A stretch of 63,204 bases of DNA from Gemmatimonas sp. UBA7669. GTDB taxonomy: Bacteria; Gemmatimonadota; Gemmatimonadetes; Gemmatimonadales; Gemmatimonadaceae. The position numbers were made by a program, and so were the translations under genes. The stretch is taken from contig NZ_DLHL01000027.1 of NCBI RefSeq assembly GCF_002483225.1, positions 130,175 to 193,378 of the forward strand. Reading direction: 5' to 3'. Positions 9,669 to 18,873 of the stretch are shown here, piece after piece. The notes under the pieces were generated by a model. The model searched no databases. It was not told the DNA's origin and saw nothing but the letters and a program-made list of their open reading frames with translations. How positions within the stretch are numbered: the stretch's first letter is position 1; each line of letters begins with the position of its first letter.

Positions 9669-11603
9669 ATGCGTGAAGGACGCCCCGCGAGCGACATGGG
9701 CACGGTGGCCATCGGTATCGATGTCGGCGGGACCTTCACCGATCTGGTCGCGCTGCACGCCGACGGTCGCGTGCGCACGGTCAAGGTGTTGAGTCAGCCC
9801 GGCGACCGCGCGGGCGCGGTGCTGCACGCGCTCAGTGAAGCCGGGGTGCCGGCGAAAGACATTGCGCACATAGCGCACGGCACCACCGTGGTCACCAACC
9901 TGCTGCTCGAGCGGCGCGGCGCGCGCGTGGTGGCCTGCGCCACGGCAGGTTTCACGGACCTGCTGGAACTCCGGCGGCAGGAACGCGCCTCGCTGTACGA
10001 CCTCACGCTGCACCACCCCGATCCGCTGGTTGGTCATGCCGATGTCGTGAGCGTGCACGAACGGCTCGTGCCCGGTGACGTGCTGCAGTCGCTGACCCCG
10101 CAGGAGTGCGCGCGTGTGGCCTCGGCGGTGCTGGACCGTGAGCCCGATACCGTGGCCATAACGCTGCTGCACGCTTACGAAAACGCCTCGCACGAAGTGC
10201 AACTCGCCGCAGCCATTGAAGAGGAAGCCACGGCGCGCGGCCTCAGTGTCGACGTGGTGTGCAGTCATGCCGTCCTGCCCGAAATGCGCGAATACGAGCG
10301 CAGCGCCACCACCGTGGCCGAGGCCTATGCGCGGCCCGCCGTGCGGCAATATCTGGGCGCCTTGTCTGCGCGCCTCGCGCAACAGGATTATCCCGCGCCT
10401 CGCGTCATGACCTCGTCGGGCGGCACGCTGCCCGCGTCAGACGCGGCGCAGCATGCGGCCGCTCTGGCCCTCTCTGGCCCGGCGGGCGGTGTGACCGGTG
10501 CGGCGGCCTTTGCCCGCGTGCTGGGTCTCTCACGCGCGCTCACCATCGACATCGGCGGCACCAGTGCCGACGTGGGTCTGATCGACGGCGGCGAGCCGTT
10601 GGTGGAGCGCGGGAGCAGCGTCGGCGGCGTACCCATTGCGCTGCCACGCGTACTGGTGGAAGCCGTGGCGGCGGGTGGCGGCAGCGTGGCCTGGATTGAT
10701 GACGGCGGTGCGCTGCGCACGGGGCCACACAGTGCGGGCGCGAGTCCGGGGCCAGCTGCGTACGGACGCGGCGGCACACAACCCACCGTCACCGATGCCC
10801 ATGTCGTGTTGGGTCACATTGCCAGCGGCGCATGGAGTGGCGGCGTGCACATCCATGCCGATCTCGCGCAGCGCGCGGTGGAGCGAGTGGCGGAGCCGCT
10901 GGGCGTGAGTGTGACGCGCGCAGCGGAGGCCATTGTGCAGACGGCCGATGCCACCATGGCGCGCGCACTGCGTCGGATATCGGTGGAGCGTGGCATCGAT
11001 CCGCGCGACATGCCGCTCATGGCTTTCGGCGGCGGTGGGCCGCTGCACGCCTGCGGACTCGCCGATCGGCTCGGCATGACACGCATCGTCATCCCGCCGC
11101 ACGCCGGCGTGCTGAGCGCGCTTGGTTTGGCCATGGCACCGGAACGACGCGAACGCATCAGCAATTGTGTCGTGGCGCTCGCGTCGTGGTCGGACGAAGC
11201 ACTCCACGATACGCTGCGTGCGGCCGCGAGCGCACTCGGCGGGGCACCCGCCGACACCAGCTGGTGGCTGCGCACGCGCTACGTGGGGCAAGGCTATGAG
11301 CTCGATATCCCCGTGTCCATCGAGGACCGCCTGTCCCACGTGATTGCACGTTTTGGTGAGCGGCATCGGGAACGCACGGGCTACGTGCTGCCGCGCGACG
11401 TCGAGTGCATCAGTCTGCGCACGGCGGTGCAGCACGCCGCCTGGCCCGCCGTGTTCGAGCGGGCTGCGGCCGATGCGGCCCATGCACGGCCACTCGACGG
11501 ACCGGCGGTCATCACGCTGCCCGATGCTACGCTGCATGTGGCAAGCGGCTGGCGGGCCACGGCGCTCGATGTCGGCGGTTGGATGCTTGAACGCCTCACC
11601 TGA
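9669..11603 (+). CDS. hyuA: Hydantoinase/oxoprolinase subunit A
   Basis: The 644-residue product shows the actin-like ATPase signatures of the family: IGIDVGGTFTDLVAL near the N-terminus, AHGTTVVTNLLLERRGA, then TIDIGGTSADVGLID in the second lobe, and FGGGGPLHACGLADRLG. HyuA-type subunits phosphorylate the substrate for ring opening of hydantoins or 5-oxoproline with ATP; related proteins are acetone or acetophenone carboxylase subunits. The exact substrate cannot be read from sequence. Its partner hyuB lies only 800 bases downstream but is separated by a glycosylase-like gene. Other possible starts include the ATG ten codons on (MGTVAIG). Confidence 0.9.
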   Translation: MREGRPASDMGTVAIGIDVGGTFTDLVALHADGRVRTVKVLSQPGDRAGAVLHALSEAGVPAKDIAHIAHGTTVVTNLLLERRGARVVACATAGFTDLLELRRQERASLYDLTLHHPDPLVGHADVVSVHERLVPGDVLQSLTPQECARVASAVLDREPDTVAITLLHAYENASHEVQLAAAIEEEATARGLSVDVVCSHAVLPEMREYERSATTVAEAYARPAVRQYLGALSARLAQQDYPAPRVMTSSGGTLPASDAAQHAAALALSGPAGGVTGAAAFARVLGLSRALTIDIGGTSADVGLIDGGEPLVERGSSVGGVPIALPRVLVEAVAAGGGSVAWIDDGGALRTGPHSAGASPGPAAYGRGGTQPTVTDAHVVLGHIASGAWSGGVHIHADLAQRAVERVAEPLGVSVTRAAEAIVQTADATMARALRRISVERGIDPRDMPLMAFGGGGPLHACGLADRLGMTRIVIPPHAGVLSALGLAMAPERRERISNCVVALASWSDEALHDTLRAAASALGGAPADTSWWLRTRYVGQGYELDIPVSIEDRLSHVIARFGERHRERTGYVLPRDVECISLRTAVQHAAWPAVFERAAADAAHARPLDGPAVITLPDATLHVASGWRATALDVGGWMLERLT

Positions 11604-11622
11604 ATTCATTGGAGCGTGGCAC

Positions 11623-12408
11623 GTGCACAAGCCTGACGGACCGTTGTTCATCGCCATGGGGCGCGAATTGCTTCGCGACGACGCACGAGATCGCGACATG
11701 CAGATCGACACCGAAGACCAGCACCCGCTGGCTGGTCGCATCATTGGCGCGCCGGTCCCCATGTTGGTGCCGCCCGATGGTCCGGTGCATGTGCTCATTG
11801 TTGGCGAGGCGCCCGGACCACGTGGTGCAGACAAGAGCAACATTCCGTTCTGGGGCGACGCGGCGGGCAAGCACCTGTACACGGCGCTTGCCGCGATTGG
11901 CGCCGTGACACTGCCGCGTACCTACGATACCGTGGCCTGGGATGGCAACGCGCTGCGCCGTCGTGCCTACAGGCCCACCGCACATGGCGTGGCCCTCACC
12001 AATGCACTCGATCGCTGCCCAACCGACGACGGCTTCCGCTTTCGTGCACCGGCCCGCCGCGAACTGCAAAGCCCGGACAATCTGAGTCGTCTCGCCGCCG
12101 ACATGGAGCGTCTCCTCCCGCGTGGTCTCCGCGGCGTGCTCACACTGGGGCGGGTGGCCACGAGCACCGTGGAGTTTTTATTGAGCACGCGCCCGGATCT
12201 CACGCTGCGCACGCAGTCGGTGGTGCATCCCAGTGCGCAGGGCCTGCTCTCCATGGCGCCCAATCGCGGCAAGGGTTCGCGCATGGCGGATCTCCAGGCG
12301 CAGTGGCAGGCACGCTGTCAGGCAGCGGTGGTGGAGCTGGGCTTCGTCGTGCCCGACACAGTGCCGCCCGACACTGTGGCGCCCGATACCGTCGCGCCCG
12401 AAACATGA
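11623..12408 (+). CDS. Uracil-DNA-glycosylase-like superfamily protein
   Basis: I start at the GTG at 11623, which has GGAG eight bases upstream; an ATG is also in frame at 11656. The 261-residue product carries motif A as GEAPGPRGADKS (residues 61-72) with NIPFWGDAAGKHL, and motif B as VVHPS (201-205). Both are typical of the UDG fold of families 4 and 5. The four cysteines that bind the iron-sulfur cluster in those families are absent; only two cysteines are seen. It may be a cluster-free member or a non-DNA-acting relative. The C-terminus ends in a proline-rich run of PDTV repeats. It lies between hyuA and hyuB, and its stop overlaps hyuB as ATGA. Confidence 0.75.
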   Translation: MHKPDGPLFIAMGRELLRDDARDRDMQIDTEDQHPLAGRIIGAPVPMLVPPDGPVHVLIVGEAPGPRGADKSNIPFWGDAAGKHLYTALAAIGAVTLPRTYDTVAWDGNALRRRAYRPTAHGVALTNALDRCPTDDGFRFRAPARRELQSPDNLSRLAADMERLLPRGLRGVLTLGRVATSTVEFLLSTRPDLTLRTQSVVHPSAQGLLSMAPNRGKGSRMADLQAQWQARCQAAVVELGFVVPDTVPPDTVAPDTVAPET

Positions 12409-14012
12409 CCACCACGTTCGATCCACTGCAGCTCACGGTCTTTGCGCAGCAGGTGGCCATGCTCGCAGAGGAAATGGGCACGCTGCTGGAACGGGCCAGC
12501 ATCTCGCCCAACATCCGCGAGCGGCGTGATGCCTCGTGCGCCGTGTTCGACGCGGCCGGTCGCATGGTGGCACAGGCTGCCCACATTCCGGTACATCTCG
12601 GTGCCATGCCCGAAGCCGTGGCCGCGGTGCGCGAAGCGGGAGCCCGCGCTGGCGACGTGTACCTGCTCAACGACCCTTCGCATGGTGGATCGCACTTGCC
12701 CGATCTCACCATGGTGGAGGCCGTGGCCCACCCGCATGAGGCCGCGCGCATCATTGGCTACACGGCCGTGCGTGCGCATCACGCCGATGTGGGCGGCATG
12801 AGTCCCGGCAGCATGCCGTTTGGCGCGACGGAGCTCTATCAGGAAGGGCTCATCGTGCCACCGGTGTGCATCGAACGCACGGGCACGGTGCAGCACGACG
12901 TGCTGCGTCTCGTGCTGGCCAATGTGCGCACACCCGATGAGCGAGACGGCGACCTGCGCGCACAACGCGCCGCCTGCGCCGCCGGCACGCGGGGCTGGCA
13001 GGCGCTGTGGAACCACCTCGGCGAGCATCAGCTTTCGCAGGCCGTGGACGCACTGCTCGACTACACCGAACGCCGGGTGCGCATGCGACTGTCCACGCTC
13101 GATGGTCTGAGCGGCCGGGCGCAGGATGTGCTGGAGGGCGATGGCGTGGACGAGCGGGCCATTCCCGTGGTGGTTCACGCGCGAGTGGAGCACAGCACGC
13201 TGCATCTCGACCTCACCGGTACCAGTCCGGCCGTTCGTGGCAACGTGAATGCCCCGCCGGCCGTGGCGCGTGCGGCCGCGGTGTTTGTGCTGCGTGTGCT
13301 CTGCGACGATGATGTGCCCGTGAACGATGGCGTGGCCCGCGCGCTGCGCCTCAGCATCCCCGATGACTGCGTGGCCAACGCCAAGCGGCCGCGGGCGGTG
13401 GCCGCCGGCAACGTGGAACTGTCGCAGCGACTCACCGATGTGATCTTTGCCGCGCTGGCCGAGGGTAGTCGCCATCGCGCGGCCACTGACGGCAGCCTGC
13501 CCGTGCTGCCCGCGGCCGGTCAGGGCACCATGAACAATGTCACCATGGGAGCGCCCGGTTGGTCGTTCTACGAAACCCTGGGCGGTGGGCAGGGCGCGAG
13601 CCGACGTGGTGCGGGGCCGGATGCCGTGCATGTGGGCATGAGCAACACGCGCAACACACCCATTGAAGCGCTGGAGCGCGCCTATCCGCTGCGTGTGCTG
13701 GAGTACGCGATACGTCGTGGCAGTGGTGGCGACGGACGGCATCGCGGCGGACATGGTGTGGTGCGTCGCTATCAGGCGCTCGAGGCCTGCACCGCCACCT
13801 TGCTGACGGAACGTCGTCTTGTGGCGCCGCCGGGCGCAGAAGGTGGCGGGGCGGGGCAGTGCGGTGTGAACCGTCTCAACGACGTCGTGCTGCCCGCCAA
13901 GACACGCGTCAGCATGCAGGCCGGTGATGTCCTCAGCATCGAAACGCCGGGTGGTGGAGGCTGGGGTACACCCGACGAGCGTCGCGGAGACGTCGCTACA
14001 CCGCCAGCGTAA
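12405..14012 (+). CDS. hyuB: Hydantoinase/oxoprolinase subunit B
   Basis: The 535-residue product starts MTTTFDPLQLTVFAQQ, the usual HyuB opening, and includes ERASISPNIRERRD, NDPSHGGSHLPDLTM and RAHHADVGGMSPGSMP, which hold conserved His and Asp residues of the family. The C-terminal signature TPGGGGWG is intact. HyuB pairs with HyuA to hydrolyse cyclic amides such as hydantoins or 5-oxoproline. I chose the ATG at 12405, which overlaps the stop of the upstream gene. The last 17 bases overlap the end of the convergent MBL gene. Confidence 0.9.
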   Translation: MTTTFDPLQLTVFAQQVAMLAEEMGTLLERASISPNIRERRDASCAVFDAAGRMVAQAAHIPVHLGAMPEAVAAVREAGARAGDVYLLNDPSHGGSHLPDLTMVEAVAHPHEAARIIGYTAVRAHHADVGGMSPGSMPFGATELYQEGLIVPPVCIERTGTVQHDVLRLVLANVRTPDERDGDLRAQRAACAAGTRGWQALWNHLGEHQLSQAVDALLDYTERRVRMRLSTLDGLSGRAQDVLEGDGVDERAIPVVVHARVEHSTLHLDLTGTSPAVRGNVNAPPAVARAAAVFVLRVLCDDDVPVNDGVARALRLSIPDDCVANAKRPRAVAAGNVELSQRLTDVIFAALAEGSRHRAATDGSLPVLPAAGQGTMNNVTMGAPGWSFYETLGGGQGASRRGAGPDAVHVGMSNTRNTPIEALERAYPLRVLEYAIRRGSGGDGRHRGGHGVVRRYQALEACTATLLTERRLVAPPGAEGGGAGQCGVNRLNDVVLPAKTRVSMQAGDVLSIETPGGGGWGTPDERRGDVATPPA

Positions 14013-14904
14013 GTCCTTCCCAGGCCGCGATCACGCGCAGCGAGGCGCCGGCGCGTTGCACCTGTTCACGCGCGTGGTCCACAATGCGCTCGACGGCGGC
14101 ATCATCCCGGTCCGGATGATGATGGAACAGTACCAGCGTGCGCGCTTCGCATTCCATGGCAAAGCGCGTGGCCTCGGCGGCTGACGAGTGGCCCCAGCCG
14201 CGATGCGCGGCGAGTTCCTCATCTACATACGTGGCGTCGTGCACGAGCATCGGCACGCCGTGCAATTGACTGGTCAACTCGCGTCGCCAGGTCTGCACCG
14301 GTGGACTGTTGTCGTGATACGCGAGCTCATTGTCGGGCGCGTAGGCCACGAGAGCGCCGCCTGCATCGTCCACACGCAGGACGGCGGCGTCACCGGGATG
14401 CTGCGCCTTGCACCGCACCACCGTGAGTGCGCCAAGCGCCAGGGGGGCGAGATTGGCCCACTCCGCCACGGTGAGGCGTGTGGTCACGCCTTCGATATAC
14501 GGCACCAGCGGCGGCGACAGCAGCTGCAGCAAGAAGCTCTCGAGCGAGGTGGCCTCACCGTCGCCGCAATACACCGTGATGGACGAGCGCCACGCAAACA
14601 TCGGTGCGAAGTGCGCCAGACCCAGCACATGATCACTGTGACGATGTGTGAGCATGAGCGTGAGTGGCTCGTCGCGTGTCGTCGCAACCAGATGTGCTCC
14701 AAGCCCACGAATGCCGGTGCCCGCGTCGAGAATGAGCGGCGCCTGGCCGTCCACCTCCACGGTGATGCAGGGCGTGTTGCCCCCATAGCGCACCGTGCGC
14801 GGGCCGGGTGACGACACCGTGCCCCGTGTGCCCCAGAAACGCACGCGCGCCCTCGGCCTCGTGGGCTCGGGACGCGCGGTGGGCGGTGGGCCCCCGGTAC
14901 TCAT
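13996..14904 (-). CDS. MBL-fold metallo-hydrolase
   Basis: The 302-residue product has a proline-rich N-terminus followed by RVRFWGTRGTVSSPGP and the metal-binding motif THRHSDHVLGL. Further ligands are probably VHDATYVDEE and LVLFHHHPDRDD. The pattern resembles the cyclic-phosphodiesterase-like or PhnP-like branch of the metallo-beta-lactamase fold. Substrate is unknown. It is probably co-transcribed with or downstream of the Crp-type gene, which ends 19 bases before this start codon. Tail-to-tail overlap with hyuB covers 17 bases. Confidence 0.8.
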   Translation of the reverse strand: MSTGGPPPTARPEPTRPRARVRFWGTRGTVSSPGPRTVRYGGNTPCITVEVDGQAPLILDAGTGIRGLGAHLVATTRDEPLTLMLTHRHSDHVLGLAHFAPMFAWRSSITVYCGDGEATSLESFLLQLLSPPLVPYIEGVTTRLTVAEWANLAPLALGALTVVRCKAQHPGDAAVLRVDDAGGALVAYAPDNELAYHDNSPPVQTWRRELTSQLHGVPMLVHDATYVDEELAAHRGWGHSSAAEATRFAMECEARTLVLFHHHPDRDDAAVERIVDHAREQVQRAGASLRVIAAWEGLTLAV

Positions 14905-14923
14905 GTGCTGCCCGACGCCCCGA

Positions 14924-15658
14924 TCAGATCCGCGGGCGCGAGCGGGATTCCAGCGCCGCCCGATCGGTGATGGTCACCACACGACGCTGCACCGAGATGA
15001 AGCCCTTCTCCTGGAACTCGGCCATCGCGCGGCTCACGGTTTCGCGGCTGGCGCCGATCATGTGCGCCATGGTCTGATGCGTGAGTTGCTTGATCAGGGT
15101 GGCCGGCTCGCCGGGCCCGGCGTGCTCGAGCAGCACGCGCGCCACTCGCCCCGGGACGTCCAGCAGCACGAGGCTGCCAATCGTGCCGTCGGCCTGACGC
15201 AGTCGACGCGAGAGCTCCACCATGAGCCCCCAGGCCACCTGCGGATTCTGCTCCACCTGCCGACGGAATTCGGCCCGGCGCAGCACAATCAGCGTGGACG
15301 GCTGCGTGGCCACCACGTGCGCGCTGCGTGGACGACCGTCCACGAGCGAGAGTTCACCAAAGTGGTCGCCCACACCCAGGATGCCGAGGATGACCTCGCG
15401 GCCCTCGTCACCGGGCAGGGCCACCTTCACCTCGCCCGAGCGCACCACATACAGGGCGTCGCCGGCGTCACCCTCAGTGACAACCAGCGCACCCTTGGCC
15501 ACCCGCTGCTCGCGGGTGACTTCGGCGAATCCGCGCAGGGCCTGACGGTCCAGTTCACGGAACAGGGGCACTGTGGACAGGAAGTCCGCAATGCGGTCGA
15601 GCGAAACGCTCATGGAGGAAGGCGTGAAGCGCATCGGTTGCGTGCCAAAGGTCACCAT
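14924..15658 (-). CDS. Crp/Fnr family transcriptional regulator
   Basis: The 244-residue product has an N-terminal cyclic-nucleotide-binding domain with GDHFGELSLVDG followed by RPRSAHVVA. This matches the phosphate-binding cassette of CRP (Glu plus Arg-Ser), so a cyclic nucleotide ligand is plausible. The C-terminal Crp helix-turn-helix reads THQTMAHMIGASRETVSRAM. The protein contains no cysteine at all, which rules out an FNR-type iron-sulfur sensor. A GAGGTGAG sequence about six bases before the ATG supports the start at 15658. It is divergent from prfA. Confidence 0.9.
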   Translation of the reverse strand: MVTFGTQPMRFTPSSMSVSLDRIADFLSTVPLFRELDRQALRGFAEVTREQRVAKGALVVTEGDAGDALYVVRSGEVKVALPGDEGREVILGILGVGDHFGELSLVDGRPRSAHVVATQPSTLIVLRRAEFRRQVEQNPQVAWGLMVELSRRLRQADGTIGSLVLLDVPGRVARVLLEHAGPGEPATLIKQLTHQTMAHMIGASRETVSRAMAEFQEKGFISVQRRVVTITDRAALESRSRPRI

Positions 15659-15755
15659 GTTCTCTCACCTCAGCTCGTGTATTTTCCGTGATGGAGCTTA
15701 ACGTCCGGGGTCCGTACCGCGCTGTGACCCGAATCACCGATTTCGTCCCAGTTTC

Positions 15756-16826
15756 ATGCTGAGCCACCTTCGGGACCGCATCACCGAGGCGCTGGAGCGC
15801 GCCACCGAGGTGGAGCAACTGCTGGCCGACCCTGAAACCACCCGGGATGCCACCCGTTTGGCGGACCTGGGTCGGGAGCATCATCGCCTGGCCGAGGTCG
15901 TGGCCAAGGCCAACCGACTTGCCAAGGCCGAGCAGGAGTTGGCCGATGCGCGGGAGATGGCATCGGGAGATGACGCGGACTTTGCCGCCGAGGCCCGTGC
16001 TGAGGTTACCCGGCTCGAAGCCGAGTGTGCCGCGCTCGAGAAGGCGTTGCTGCCGCTGCTCATTCCGCGCGACCCCCTCGACGACCGACCGGCCATCGTG
16101 GAAATCCGTGCCGGCACGGGTGGCGACGAAGCCGGTCTCTTTGCCGCCGACCTGCAGCGCATGTACTCGCGCTACATCGAGCGCCGCGGCTGGCGCATGG
16201 AAATGATCTCGTTCTCTGAAGGTGCGCTCGGTGGCGTGAAGGAAGCAGTCTTCAAGGTGAGCGGTGATGGGGCCTTCGGCGTGCTGCGCTGGGAGTCGGG
16301 TGTGCATCGGGTGCAGCGTGTGCCGGCCACCGAAACGCAGGGTCGCATTCACACGTCTGCCGCCACCGTGGCCGTGCTGCCCGAGGCTGAAGAAGTGGAC
16401 GTGCGCATCGAAGACAAGGACCTGCGCATCGATGTGTTTCGCTCATCCGGTCCCGGAGGACAGAGTGTGAACACCACCGACTCCGCCGTGCGCATCACGC
16501 ACATTCCCACGGGCATTGTGGTGTCGCAGCAGGATCAGAAGTCGCAGTTGCAGAACAAGCAGAAGGCCATGGACGTGCTGCGTTCGCGATTGCTCGACCT
16601 GCGTCTCTCCGAGCAGGAAGCGGAGCGTTCGCGGCTCCGCAAATCGCAGGTGTCCACGGGTGATCGCTCGGCAAAAATTCGCACCTACAACTTTCCGCAG
16701 AGCCGCGTCACCGATCACCGCGTGGGGGTCACGCTGTACGACATCGATGGCATCATGAATGGCGACATCACGCCCTTCATCGATGCGCTGGCCCTGGCCA
16801 ACGCCGAAGAACGGTTGAGTGGCTGA
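15756..16826 (+). CDS. prfA: Peptide chain release factor 1
   Basis: RF1 reads UAA and UAG stop codons and releases the finished peptide. The product is 356 residues, the normal length. The GGQ loop that acts in the peptidyl-transferase centre is at 234-236 (SSGPGGQSVNT). The PxT stop-codon recognition motif is PAT at 190-192, which identifies RF1 rather than RF2 (SPF). The next gene, prmC, starts inside its last codons, an arrangement that couples RF1 with the enzyme methylating its GGQ glutamine. Confidence 0.97.
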   Translation: MLSHLRDRITEALERATEVEQLLADPETTRDATRLADLGREHHRLAEVVAKANRLAKAEQELADAREMASGDDADFAAEARAEVTRLEAECAALEKALLPLLIPRDPLDDRPAIVEIRAGTGGDEAGLFAADLQRMYSRYIERRGWRMEMISFSEGALGGVKEAVFKVSGDGAFGVLRWESGVHRVQRVPATETQGRIHTSAATVAVLPEAEEVDVRIEDKDLRIDVFRSSGPGGQSVNTTDSAVRITHIPTGIVVSQQDQKSQLQNKQKAMDVLRSRLLDLRLSEQEAERSRLRKSQVSTGDRSAKIRTYNFPQSRVTDHRVGVTLYDIDGIMNGDITPFIDALALANAEERLSG

Positions 16827-17709
16827 GTCGTCGAGCACGCTGCGCGATGTGCTGGCGCGTTGTCGCACGCTGCTTGCCGATGCGGAGCCGGGCAGCGACG
16901 ACCTGGAGCATGAGCACGCGCGCGAAGCCCAGTTGCTGGTCTCGGGCGTGCTGCGCCTGTCGCCTGGTACACTGTCCCAGCGCAGCGCGCGCGGCGACCA
17001 CCTGAGCGCCGAGGACATGGCAAGGGTGGAGCAGGCCTTGCACCGCCGATTGCGCGGTGAGCCGCTGGCCTACGCCGTGGGGTGGGCGCCGTTTCGCCAT
17101 TTGGAGCTCATGGTCGATTCCCGCGTGCTCATTCCGCGTCCGGAGACCGAGGAAGTGGTGGGGCATGCCCTCGCGCTCACGGCAGACCGCCCCGGGGGCG
17201 TGGCGGTGGATATCGGCACCGGATCGGGCGCCATTGCGCTGGCCCTGGCCAGCGAAGGCCAGTTCGAGCGGGTCGTGGCCACTGACGTCAGTGCGGACGC
17301 GCTGGCCGTGGCGAAGGCCAACGCCGCGGCGCTTCCGGCAGGCCGCGCGCCGGTCGAGTTCCGGCTGGGGGCCGATCTCGCGCCGCTGAACGGTCTCCGC
17401 CCCCGTGTCATCGTGTCGAACCCACCGTACATTGCGTACGACGAGGCCGGCGGGCTGCCGCCTTCGGTGCGTGACTGGGAGCCCCCTCTGGCCCTGTTTG
17501 CGGCCGACGGGGGCATGGCACGTTATCGGGCGCTGCTGGCCGGCGCCCGGTCGCTGCTGGAACCCGGCGGCTGGCTGGTGCTCGAACTCGACGCCAACCG
17601 GGCGCAGCAGACGGCGCGCGAGGCCGCGGCGCTGGGGTGGCAGGACGTGGTGGTGCATCCGGACCTGTCCGGTCGCGATCGCGTGCTCATCGCCCGCACG
17701 CCAGGCTGA
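16819..17709 (+). CDS. prmC: Release factor glutamine methyltransferase
   Basis: PrmC methylates the glutamine of the GGQ motif in release factors using S-adenosylmethionine. The 296-residue product has the SAM-binding DIGTGSG at 131-137 and the catalytic NPPY at 201-204, with the N-terminal helical domain seen in HemK/PrmC. The start is a GTG at 16819 that overlaps the prfA stop by eight bases; no better start is seen. The order prfA-prmC is widely conserved. Confidence 0.95.
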   Translation: MAESSSTLRDVLARCRTLLADAEPGSDDLEHEHAREAQLLVSGVLRLSPGTLSQRSARGDHLSAEDMARVEQALHRRLRGEPLAYAVGWAPFRHLELMVDSRVLIPRPETEEVVGHALALTADRPGGVAVDIGTGSGAIALALASEGQFERVVATDVSADALAVAKANAAALPAGRAPVEFRLGADLAPLNGLRPRVIVSNPPYIAYDEAGGLPPSVRDWEPPLALFAADGGMARYRALLAGARSLLEPGGWLVLELDANRAQQTAREAAALGWQDVVVHPDLSGRDRVLIARTPG

Positions 17710-17755
17710 CTCACGCGGCACAACATTCGCACATCATTGGCCGGGAGGCCCGCAC

Positions 17756-18106
17756 ATGCTGGAAGACAAGGCAAAGGATCTCGGGCGCAGCATCGGCCAG
17801 AGCGAGGAATACAAGGCCGTCAAGCGCAGCAGCGAAGCGCTCAACGCCGACCGTGATGCCACCACGATTCTGCGGCAGATGGAGCAGATCCGTCAGGACG
17901 CGCAGGCCATGATAGATCGCGGGCAGGAGCCCACGCCGGACATGGAGCAGCAGCTCGACGCGCTGCTGCAGCAGGTGCAGGGCAATCCGGCGTATCAGCG
18001 CGCAATCTCCGCGCAGGACAACTTCGACAAGCTCATGCTGCGCGTGAATCAGTGGATTGCCGACGGCATCCGCGCTGGCGCCACCAGCCCCATCATTCTC
18101 GGGTGA
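17756..18106 (+). CDS. YlbF family protein
   Basis: This 116-residue, almost wholly helical protein begins MLEDKAKDLGRSIGQSEEYK, contains LNADRDATTILRQME and ends in an NQWIADGIRAG segment. It matches the YlbF/YmcA (Com_YlbF) family. In Bacillus these proteins form a complex that adjusts mRNA maturation by RNase Y; their role in diderms is not established. GGGAGG lies seven bases before the ATG, supporting the start. It lies between prmC and tmk in one operon. Confidence 0.75.
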   Translation: MLEDKAKDLGRSIGQSEEYKAVKRSSEALNADRDATTILRQMEQIRQDAQAMIDRGQEPTPDMEQQLDALLQQVQGNPAYQRAISAQDNFDKLMLRVNQWIADGIRAGATSPIILG

Positions 18107-18114
18107 TTCCCGGC

Positions 18115-18858
18115 ATGTCGCCAGCAACGGGTCTCTTCCTCGTGCTCGAGGGCGGAGAAGGGGTGGGCAAGACCACGCAGTGGCAGCGACTCGGCGACAC
18201 GCTGCGGGCCGTTGGCCTCGACGTGGTGACGGTGCGCGAACCCGGCGGGACACCCGCCGGCGACCACATTCGTGCGCTGCTGCTCGATCCGGCCTCGTCG
18301 CTGGCGCATGCCACGGAGGCGCTGCTCTTTGCCGCCTCGCGTGCACAGTTGCTGCACGACGTGGTCGAGCCGGCGCTCGCGCGTGGCGCGGTGGTGCTCG
18401 TCGATCGATTTCTGCTGTCCACCTACGCCTATCAGGGCGCGGGACGTGGCCTGCCCATGGAGAGTCTGCGCCGGGTGAATGCGCTGGCCACTGGTGGACG
18501 TACGCCCGACCTCACGCTCCTGCTGGCCATGCCGCTGGCCACGGCCCAGGCGCGCGCCGCCGCGCGTGGCGCGATGGACCGCATGGAACAGGAGACGTCG
18601 GCATTTCACGAGCGGGTGAGCGCGGCCTTCACCGAGGCGCTGTTACCGGCCTGGCAGGACGCGCACCCCGAAGTGGGGCCTGTGGTGGCCGTGGACGCCG
18701 ATACCTCGGTGGATGCCGTCACCGTGCGTTGCCTCGCGCAGCTCGTTCAGCGTTGGCCGGAACGGTTCCGCGACGCGGCGCGTGCGGCCAGTGTCTCTCT
18801 CTCCGGCGTGGCGCCATTGGACACGATGGCGCACCCGCCGGCACCTGTGATGCCTTGA
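18115..18858 (+). CDS. tmk: Thymidylate kinase
   Basis: Tmk phosphorylates dTMP to dTDP. The P-loop GGEGVGKT is at residues 13-20, the DR motif is in LVDRFLLSTYAYQGAGR, and a LID-like ARAAARGAMDRMEQE follows. I start at the ATG eight bases after the ylbF stop. The product is 247 residues, about 35 longer than usual, with an alanine- and proline-rich C-terminal tail of no known function. ctpA follows 15 bases later. Confidence 0.93.
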   Translation: MSPATGLFLVLEGGEGVGKTTQWQRLGDTLRAVGLDVVTVREPGGTPAGDHIRALLLDPASSLAHATEALLFAASRAQLLHDVVEPALARGAVVLVDRFLLSTYAYQGAGRGLPMESLRRVNALATGGRTPDLTLLLAMPLATAQARAAARGAMDRMEQETSAFHERVSAAFTEALLPAWQDAHPEVGPVVAVDADTSVDAVTVRCLAQLVQRWPERFRDAARAASVSLSGVAPLDTMAHPPAPVMP

Positions 18859-18873
18859 GCGCGTATAACTGAC

